In this document: in pieces, positions 15,873-20,597 of the stretch
How the letters are laid out: every line of letters begins with the position of its first letter
Numbering within the stretch: position 1 is the stretch's first letter
Source of the DNA: CAZAQS01 sp964486825
Lineage (GTDB): Bacteria > Chloroflexota > Anaerolineae > Anaerolineales > UBA4823
NCBI GenBank assembly: GCA_964486825.1
Contig: CAZAQS010000066.1
Location: forward strand, 1-20,597
Reading direction: 5' to 3'
DNA length: 20,597 nt
Notes under the pieces: model-generated
What the model was told of the DNA's origin: nothing
Databases searched by the model: none
The model's input: the letters and a program-made list of their open reading frames with translations, nothing else
Made by a program: the position numbers and the translations under genes

Positions 15873-15880
15873 ATTATACT
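15873..15880. promoter_or_regulatory. Overlapping divergent -10 boxes
   Basis: On the plus strand TATACT (15875-15880) lies 6 bases before an ATG at 15887. On the minus strand TATAAT (15873-15878) lies 27 bases before the ATG of the propeller protein. The same few base pairs could open for transcription in both directions. Confidence 0.5.
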
Positions 15881-15973
15881 GGTAAAATGCGGGAGCGTGA
15901 GTTCAAACAGCACGCCAGTCGGAACGTTCCACCATCGACGAAATCGCATCGAAACCATGAACCTGGAGGGGTT

Positions 15974-16999
15974 ATGCAGTTGAGCGTTATCCGCACATTA
16001 CCAGATATGGAAGCCCTCAGAGAAGAATGGAACGGGCTGCTATTTTCCAGTGCAAGTCATGTGCCGTTTTTGCGGAATGAGTACCTGTGTACGTGGTGGA
16101 GCGGTTTGGGGGGCGGAGAATGGGAGGCGGGTGAGCTATTTGTGATCACTGCTCGAGATTCTTCCGGTCAGCTGGTTGGCATTGCACCGTTTTTCTCTGC
16201 CAGGAACCGGGAGGGATCGCCAGCCCTAATGTTCTTGGGAAGTATTGAGATATCGGATTACCTGGATTTGATTGCGCCTCCTGATACCCTGGATGGGTTC
16301 GCCGAGCAGCTGCTTGTTTACCTGGAAAATCAGGTTCCTCCCCAAAACCTTGTGCTGGATTTATATAACCTGCTGGAGAGCTCACCCACCCTGCCAGCGT
16401 TAGAGGCTGCCGCCAGCAGGACTGGCTGGCAGTTCTCCACACAGCCGCTTCAGCAATGCCCGTATATCCCTCTACCTGGGGATTGGGAGACCTATCTGGC
16501 AGGCATCGACAAGAAGCAGCGCCACGAGATCAGGCGAAAGATGCGCCGGGCTGAAGAGTATACCCTTCCGGTGCGTTGCTATTTGGTGGAAGATGGTGAT
16601 CTGCTGGATGCAGAGATCGAGGCCTTTTTCGAATTGATGGCCAAGGATGTTAATAAAGAATCCTTTTTGACCCCGCAGATGAGACAGCAGATGAAACAAA
16701 TCATCCAATTGGCCTTCGATCTGGGTTGGCTCCAGCTGGCTTTTATCGAGGTGGGTGGTAGAAAAGCTGCTGCTTATTTGAACCTGGATTACGACGACCA
16801 GATCTGGGTGTATAACTCCGGTTATGACCCGCAGTTCCGCGATATCTCACCCGGCTGGGTGTTGTTGGCTTATATGATCAAGCAAGCCAATCAAAAGGAA
16901 CGCCGAATTTTTGATTTCCTGCGGGGAAATGAAGAATATAAGTACCGTTTTGGGGCCATCGACAGGCGCGTGATGAGGGCTATGCTGAGCTGTCCTTAA
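15974..16999 (+). CDS. GNAT-fold acyltransferase of the FemAB/CelD (Acetyltransf_6) type
   Basis: The 341-residue product matches the layout of the BioF2-like acetyltransferase family: an N-terminal region with MEALREEWNGLL and a Trp-rich segment (YLCTWWSGLG), then a GNAT-like core with the conserved block DKKQRHEIRRKMRRAEE and the end motif FDFLRGNEEYKYRFG. Members transfer acyl or aminoacyl groups in polysaccharide or cell-envelope synthesis; the substrate here is unknown. The ATG at 15974 has a GGAGGGG binding site just upstream and matches the family's usual N-terminus. An in-frame ATG at 15887, six bases after a -10 box, would add 29 residues and could be used on a leaderless transcript. 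The stop overlaps the amrS stop on the other strand. Confidence 0.88.
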   Translation: MQLSVIRTLPDMEALREEWNGLLFSSASHVPFLRNEYLCTWWSGLGGGEWEAGELFVITARDSSGQLVGIAPFFSARNREGSPALMFLGSIEISDYLDLIAPPDTLDGFAEQLLVYLENQVPPQNLVLDLYNLLESSPTLPALEAAASRTGWQFSTQPLQQCPYIPLPGDWETYLAGIDKKQRHEIRRKMRRAEEYTLPVRCYLVEDGDLLDAEIEAFFELMAKDVNKESFLTPQMRQQMKQIIQLAFDLGWLQLAFIEVGGRKAAAYLNLDYDDQIWVYNSGYDPQFRDISPGWVLLAYMIKQANQKERRIFDFLRGNEEYKYRFGAIDRRVMRAMLSCP

Positions 17000-18111
17000 C
17001 GGAACAAAGGCCTGGGGATCCCCATGCCCTGTGTCTGTACACTTTCAGGCTGCTCGCTCCAGATTCCGGGGATCGAAGTACCGCAGTTGGGGCAGGCGCC
17101 ATCCCTGGTCAGGTTGTACTCTTTGATCACATAGCTGCTACGTTCGATCAAGGTCGCCTGGCATTTAGGGCAGTTCGTGTTTTCGTATTCATGTACCCGG
17201 CCTGGCAGGTTGCCCGCGTAGACGTAATTCAATCCCGCTTCCTGGCCGATCTCGGCAGCCCGCAGCAGCGTGGCTGGAGATGTATGAGCTGGGTCAGGCA
17301 TTTTGTAATCCGGGTGGAAAGCGGTAACGTGCCAGGGGATGTCTGGCGATACGGAGGAAATATATCGGGCCGCATCCATCAGCTCCTCTGTGCTATCGTT
17401 AAATCCGGGCACCACCAGTGTAACCACCTCGACCCACAACCCGATCTCGTGCGCCATCTGGATCGTATCCAGGATGTGCTGCAACACGCCTCCCAGTTTG
17501 CGATATTGGCGGTCTTGCATGGTTTTTAAATCGATTTTATATCCTACGATATGGGGGCGCAAGAATTCCAATACTTCGCGGGTGGCATTCCCATTCGAGA
17601 TATAGGCGCATTGCATTCCGGCCTGGCGGGCCTTTTTAAATATCTCAACTGCCCACTCGCTGGTGATGAGCGGCTCGTTATACGATGAAGCGACCACGCT
17701 TACACCAGCCTTGCGCCCTATTTGAATGAGTTCCTCCGCAGACAGCTTGCGGACATATGCCAGAGAAATATCCGAAGCAGGCTCGCGCATTGCCTGGGAG
17801 GTAACCCAATTCTGGCAATAAGAGCAATGGAAATCACACCCGAGCATGCCGAAAGTCAGGACTTCGCTGCCCGGCAAGATATGGAAGAAGGGTTTCTTTT
17901 CGATCGGGTCAGCCTGCAAGGCGCCCACATAGCCCCATGGAACGCGTAGCTTCCCGGATTCGTTGAAACGGACCTGGCAAATCCCCCGCCTGCCCTCCTT
18001 GATGAGGCAGCGGTGACCACAGGCATAACAGCGCAGGGCAGCGTCCGGCAGCGCCTGGTACAAGCTGCCTTCAACCGTTAATTCATCTAAATATCTGCCC
18101 AAATCAGTCAT
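16996..18111 (-). CDS. amrS: AmmeMemoRadiSam system radical SAM enzyme
   Basis: The 371-residue product carries the radical SAM cluster motif C92xxxC96xxC99 in GCDFHCSYCQNW, preceded by the family-specific N-terminal cysteines C28, C31, C35 and C45 (CYACGHRC) and followed by two CxxC pairs near the C-terminus (CPKC and CPNCG). The stretch ASSYNEP and TLVVPGFND are typical of this family, related to pyruvate-formate-lyase activating enzymes. The family is named for its association with AMMECR1 and Memo-like proteins; neither partner is in the window, and the reaction is not established to my knowledge. ATG 18111 is chosen for the GGAG site 8 bases upstream; the open frame extends 24 codons further without support. 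It is divergent from mobA. Confidence 0.93.
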   Translation of the reverse strand: MTDLGRYLDELTVEGSLYQALPDAALRCYACGHRCLIKEGRRGICQVRFNESGKLRVPWGYVGALQADPIEKKPFFHILPGSEVLTFGMLGCDFHCSYCQNWVTSQAMREPASDISLAYVRKLSAEELIQIGRKAGVSVVASSYNEPLITSEWAVEIFKKARQAGMQCAYISNGNATREVLEFLRPHIVGYKIDLKTMQDRQYRKLGGVLQHILDTIQMAHEIGLWVEVVTLVVPGFNDSTEELMDAARYISSVSPDIPWHVTAFHPDYKMPDPAHTSPATLLRAAEIGQEAGLNYVYAGNLPGRVHEYENTNCPKCQATLIERSSYVIKEYNLTRDGACPNCGTSIPGIWSEQPESVQTQGMGIPRPLFR

Positions 18112-18204
18112 CTTACACACTCCATAGTAATACCAATTACGAAAGTTCGATTTTTTACAGCCAGCGGTATTCTTCGAAAACACCTGCTCAACCGTGCAAG
18201 TCCA

Positions 18205-18212
18205 ATTATAAT
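18205..18212. promoter_or_regulatory. Palindromic -10 element between amrS and mobA
   Basis: ATTATAAT is its own reverse complement, so TATAAT is present on both strands. On the plus strand it lies exactly 6 bases before the mobA ATG with no Shine-Dalgarno sequence, a leaderless arrangement. On the minus strand it would start an amrS transcript with a leader of about 85 bases. No good -35 box is seen for either direction. Confidence 0.55.
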
Positions 18213-18218
18213 CAAGTC

Positions 18219-18842
18219 ATGCTGACAATAGTAATCCAGGCTGGAGGTGAATCTCGCAGGATGGGACAGGACAAGGCATTGGTCCCGTTCCTGGGCCAAC
18301 CGCTGATCCAGAGGGTCATCCAGCGAGTTGGCGGGCTGGCCGATGAACTGGTCATCAATTCAAACCGGCCAGAAGCGTACGCCTTCCTGGATTTGCCCGT
18401 CCTGCCTGACATCATTCCAAAACGTGGTGCATTGGGAGGGCTTTATACAGGCCTCGTAATCGCCCGGATGCCCCTGGTTTCCGTCATCGCATGTGATATG
18501 CCCTTCGCCAACGCCACATTGCTGGCTGAAGAACGGCGCTTGTTGGAAGAATCCGGTGCAGATGCCGTGATTCCATTGACCGAGCATGGCACTGAGCCTT
18601 TCCACGCCGTTTACCGGCGCGATCGCTGCCTGCCGCTGGTCAAGGCTGTTCTGGATGCCGGTAGCTGGCGGGTCAACTCCTGGTTTGGGGAAGCGAATCT
18701 GCTCTTGCTGTCCCCGGAAGAAGTAATCCGGTTTGACCCGCGCCGGCTGGCATTCAGGAATGTCAACACCCCTGAAGAGCTGAGCCAGGCGGAGCAATTG
18801 GCATTCGGTGAAAGCGGATCACAGCCAGAGGGAGGCTGGTGA
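18219..18842 (+). CDS. mobA: Molybdenum cofactor guanylyltransferase
   Basis: MobA attaches GMP from GTP to molybdopterin, giving the guanine dinucleotide form of the cofactor used by DMSO-reductase family enzymes. The 207-residue product has the nucleotidyltransferase signature QAGGESRRMGQDK (7-19), the LxDIIPxxGALGGLYTGL segment near 60-80 and the metal-binding ACDMPF near 91-96. Length is that of the family. The ATG follows TATAAT by 6 bases and has no ribosome binding site. A small membrane protein starts at its 3' end, so mobA leads a short operon. Confidence 0.94.
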   Translation: MLTIVIQAGGESRRMGQDKALVPFLGQPLIQRVIQRVGGLADELVINSNRPEAYAFLDLPVLPDIIPKRGALGGLYTGLVIARMPLVSVIACDMPFANATLLAEERRLLEESGADAVIPLTEHGTEPFHAVYRRDRCLPLVKAVLDAGSWRVNSWFGEANLLLLSPEEVIRFDPRRLAFRNVNTPEELSQAEQLAFGESGSQPEGGW

Positions 18843-18844
18843 AT

Positions 18845-19189
18845 ATGGAACAAATTTCCCCCAATTGGGGCCTACTACTGGCTCAATTACCGGTGTATCT
18901 GGTACTGCTGGTTGGGATTATCCTCGCGGCAGTCACGTGGCAGAAACACCCACGCGTATCGCTGCTGGCAACCGGCGGTCTGGGTTTGATCCTTCTAACA
19001 GCCCTGGTTTCCAACTTTTTTGGTTCCAACTTGCCCTTGTATTTGCATATCCGTGGGCTGCCAGCCAGGTTGATGGGAGTCGTCCTGTTGGTGGTCAACC
19101 TGGCTCGCTCCCTTCTTACCGCAGCCGGGTGGGCGCTTGTCCTGTGGGCAATCTTTGGCTGGCGCCGGGATAACCCGGCCCAATCCTGA
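18845..19189 (+). CDS. Small membrane protein of unknown function
   Basis: The 114-residue product has about three membrane segments, near residues 12-32, 38-58 and 74-105, and short polar ends (GWRRDNPAQS at the C-terminus). I do not recognise a family. Start ATG 18845 is preferred because AGGGAGG lies 9 bases upstream; a GTG at 18839 would overlap the mobA stop but is too close to that site. The binding site lies inside the end of mobA, so translation is probably coupled to it. Confidence 0.78.
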   Translation: MEQISPNWGLLLAQLPVYLVLLVGIILAAVTWQKHPRVSLLATGGLGLILLTALVSNFFGSNLPLYLHIRGLPARLMGVVLLVVNLARSLLTAAGWALVLWAIFGWRRDNPAQS

Positions 19190-19220
19190 CACAATCTCTG
19201 CCGGTCATCGTGAGGGGAAA

Positions 19221-19766
19221 GTGAAATACGATTGGTATACCCGATTTTTTCTTGCTTTTGCCGCTGCATTGCTTGTAGGAGCTGTCTCGAGCTGTGCTCG
19301 GAAGCAAGATGAGCTACCCATAACCATCACAGCCACTCTTCCCAGACCTACAGCCACCCCTGTTAAAACCGAGCTCCCTCCTCAACCCACACAAACTGTT
19401 CCGATCCAGGTCCCAGGACCGGAAATTAGCCCGGCCCAGCAGGCGGCGCGGGATTTCTTTGACTTGGTCAGGCAGGGCGAAATCGAGCAAGCTCTATCCT
19501 ACTGGGATTTGCATGCGGAAGATACCCGTAACTTCGAGCGCCTTGCCAGGGATTGGCATGCCCAAAACCTGCAATTCTCAATTGGGGCAGTGGCGTACAG
19601 CGGGTTTGTATCGTCCGGTGATTTCCAGGACTTGGAGCAAGACGACCCGCGCATAACAACAGCTAGCGTGGAGGTCACGATTGGCGAGCGGCCCTATTAC
19701 CTGATGCTTGCCAGGTCGAACGGCGACTGGCGCATGAACGGTCTACTGGTAAGGGAGAGTGAGTAA
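19221..19766 (+). CDS. Lipoprotein with NTF2-like domain
   Basis: The 181-residue product starts with a lipoprotein signal peptide ending in the lipobox VSSC (Cys25), followed by a Pro/Thr-rich linker to about residue 66. Residues about 68-178 look like an NTF2/SnoaL-like fold: the helical opening SPAQQAARDFFDLVRQGEIEQA, then strands ending GERPYYLMLARSNGDWRMNG. Such domains in lipoproteins are usually of unknown ligand. The start is GTG at 19221, with GAGG five bases upstream; the open frame extends 28 codons further into the preceding gene without a signal peptide at the start. It lies 31 bases after the small membrane protein and is probably in the mobA operon. Confidence 0.83.
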   Translation: MKYDWYTRFFLAFAAALLVGAVSSCARKQDELPITITATLPRPTATPVKTELPPQPTQTVPIQVPGPEISPAQQAARDFFDLVRQGEIEQALSYWDLHAEDTRNFERLARDWHAQNLQFSIGAVAYSGFVSSGDFQDLEQDDPRITTASVEVTIGERPYYLMLARSNGDWRMNGLLVRESE

Positions 19767-19975
19767 GTGGCAGGGCCTGAGCTTCCGTACATCCTGAAGT
19801 TCGTTTCCCATTCCAGGCCATCCCCTCCCTCGCGCTGGCAATCCTCGTTGCTACAGTTTTGTTCATGGCTGGATGTGGGTGGGGTTGGCAAGTGCAGCGA
19901 GACCGCACGGTTGTTTGGGCCATGCTTCAACACAGCCTCTTCCTCGTGCTCATATCCATGTTTGATTGGGTTTAA
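19767..19975 (+). pseudogene. Possible frameshifted small membrane-protein ORF
   Basis: A GTG directly after the lipoprotein stop opens a frame beginning VAGPELPYILKFV, which continues for 71 codons as an unstructured, Ser/Cys/Pro-rich sequence. In a different frame, 19790-19975 encodes a sequence that looks like a real membrane protein: AIPSLALAILVATVLFMAGC, then a short polar loop, then a second hydrophobic segment (LFLVLISMFDWV) and a stop. That frame has no ATG, GTG or TTG near its beginning. Joining the two frames near 19800-19812 would give one plausible two-helix protein, so I suspect a one-base deletion or a sequencing error. It may equally be non-coding. Confidence 0.3.
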
Positions 19976-19993
19976 GGGTTAATCAGATGCATT

Positions 19994-19999
19994 TATAAT
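19994..19999 (+). promoter_or_regulatory. Consensus -10 box 6 bases before an ATG (leaderless start)
   Basis: TATAAT is followed by six bases and the ATG at 20006. No Shine-Dalgarno sequence is present. The spacing equals that of the mobA promoter at 18207-18212. Confidence 0.6.
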
Positions 20000-20005
20000 T
20001 ACTCC

Positions 20006-20533
20006 ATGCTCAACGGCAGGCTACTCTCCCGGAATGAAATCAGGAATATATGGAGCATCGATCGAAGTGAAGTGATCGATGGCGTTTACTACTTTGAAGA
20101 TGGAGCCCTGGTATTAAAGCCAGAGCACTATGATATGCGAGGCTGGCCTCCCGGCGAAGGTGAAAAATACATACCTGTCCTGGAAGACTGTTACGATCGG
20201 GGTGGCTGGTTCTATGGACTGTTCGATGGTCACCAATTGATCGGTGTTGCTATCCTGGAGAGTAGCTTCATTGGTGATAACCGTGATCAGCTCCAGCTTA
20301 AGTTCTTACATATCAGCAATAAGTATCGAAACCAGGGTTTAGGGGTCCGGCTCTTCGATCTGGCAAGAGCCGAAGCAAGTCAAAGAGGCGCGAAACGCCT
20401 GTATATATCGGCGACTCCCTCTGAGAACACGATAAATTTTTATTTGCGGCTGGGTTGTAAGGTGACCTCACAGCCAGATCCTGAGCTATTTGAATTAGAG
20501 CCCGAAGACATACATCTGGAATGCCAGCTTTAA
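20006..20533 (+). CDS. GNAT family N-acetyltransferase
   Basis: The 175-residue product has the GNAT core: strand FYGLFDGHQLIGVAILES (69-86), strand LKFLHISNKY (98-107), and the acetyl-CoA pyrophosphate loop R108xxG111xG113 in YRNQGLGVRLF, followed by the helix and strand ISATPSENTINFYLRLGCK, where motif B gives the typical end. It should transfer an acetyl group from acetyl-CoA to an amine; the substrate cannot be read from the sequence. The start is ATG 20006, consistent with a leaderless transcript from the -10 box just upstream. The 64 bases after the stop, up to the window edge, show no gene. Confidence 0.92.
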   Translation: MLNGRLLSRNEIRNIWSIDRSEVIDGVYYFEDGALVLKPEHYDMRGWPPGEGEKYIPVLEDCYDRGGWFYGLFDGHQLIGVAILESSFIGDNRDQLQLKFLHISNKYRNQGLGVRLFDLARAEASQRGAKRLYISATPSENTINFYLRLGCKVTSQPDPELFELEPEDIHLECQL

Positions 20534-20597
20534 TAAGCGTCGGTTTGGAAAAGGGGCCATATCAGATGCTTCCTGTTCAATCCATCGTTTTCGCTCT

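Noticed and set aside
1..20597. tRNA, rRNA, CRISPR array, insertion sequence or phage genes
   Set aside because: No cloverleaf, repeat-spacer pattern, transposase motif or terminal inverted repeats were seen on either strand.

Overview
The window looks like chromosomal DNA of a Chloroflexi bacterium, most likely from the Anaerolineae. This is an inference from gene content and style: many lipoproteins with LAAC-type lipoboxes, Thr/Pro/Glu-rich extracytoplasmic tails on signalling and cell-wall proteins, moderate GC, short operons, and several genes whose start codon sits 6-7 bases after a -10 hexamer (leaderless transcripts). No RNA gene, insertion sequence, integrase, CRISPR array or phage gene was seen. 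The gene order reads as ordinary vertical genome.

Left part (1-5070, all minus strand). An ECF sigma factor has its own extended -10 promoter and is followed by an 86-residue protein of unknown function and by a lipoprotein that runs off the left edge. Upstream of it is a three-gene unit: maf (nucleotide pyrophosphatase), a lipoprotein penicillin-binding protein of the MecA_N type, and the ribosome-maturation GTPase rsgA. maf and the PBP gene overlap by 8 bases.

Middle part (5110-10010, plus strand). A 330-base divergent intergenic region carries two similar tandem palindromes and two candidate promoters. A lipoprotein with two PRC-barrel-like domains follows, ending in a strong hairpin terminator. 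Next comes a purine-salvage operon, xpt-guaA, which converts xanthine to XMP and then GMP, with a polytopic membrane protein as third gene.

Signalling cassette (10117-15845). This is the most unusual part. A membrane protein has an extracytoplasmic vWA-like domain and a cytoplasmic FHA-like domain that has lost the usual phosphothreonine contacts. It overlaps by ATGA a catalytically complete PP2C phosphatase anchored by a C-terminal membrane segment. Convergent to them is an 835-residue protein with a PP2C-like domain lacking the catalytic aspartates, a long Pro/Glu linker, one membrane segment and an extracytoplasmic beta-propeller-like domain. No kinase is encoded in the window.

Right part (15887-20597). 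A FemAB/CelD-like acyltransferase converges on amrS (AmmeMemoRadiSam radical SAM enzyme). amrS is divergent from mobA (molybdenum cofactor guanylyltransferase), which is followed by a small membrane protein, an NTF2-like lipoprotein and a possibly frameshifted small membrane ORF. A GNAT acetyltransferase with a leaderless promoter closes the window.
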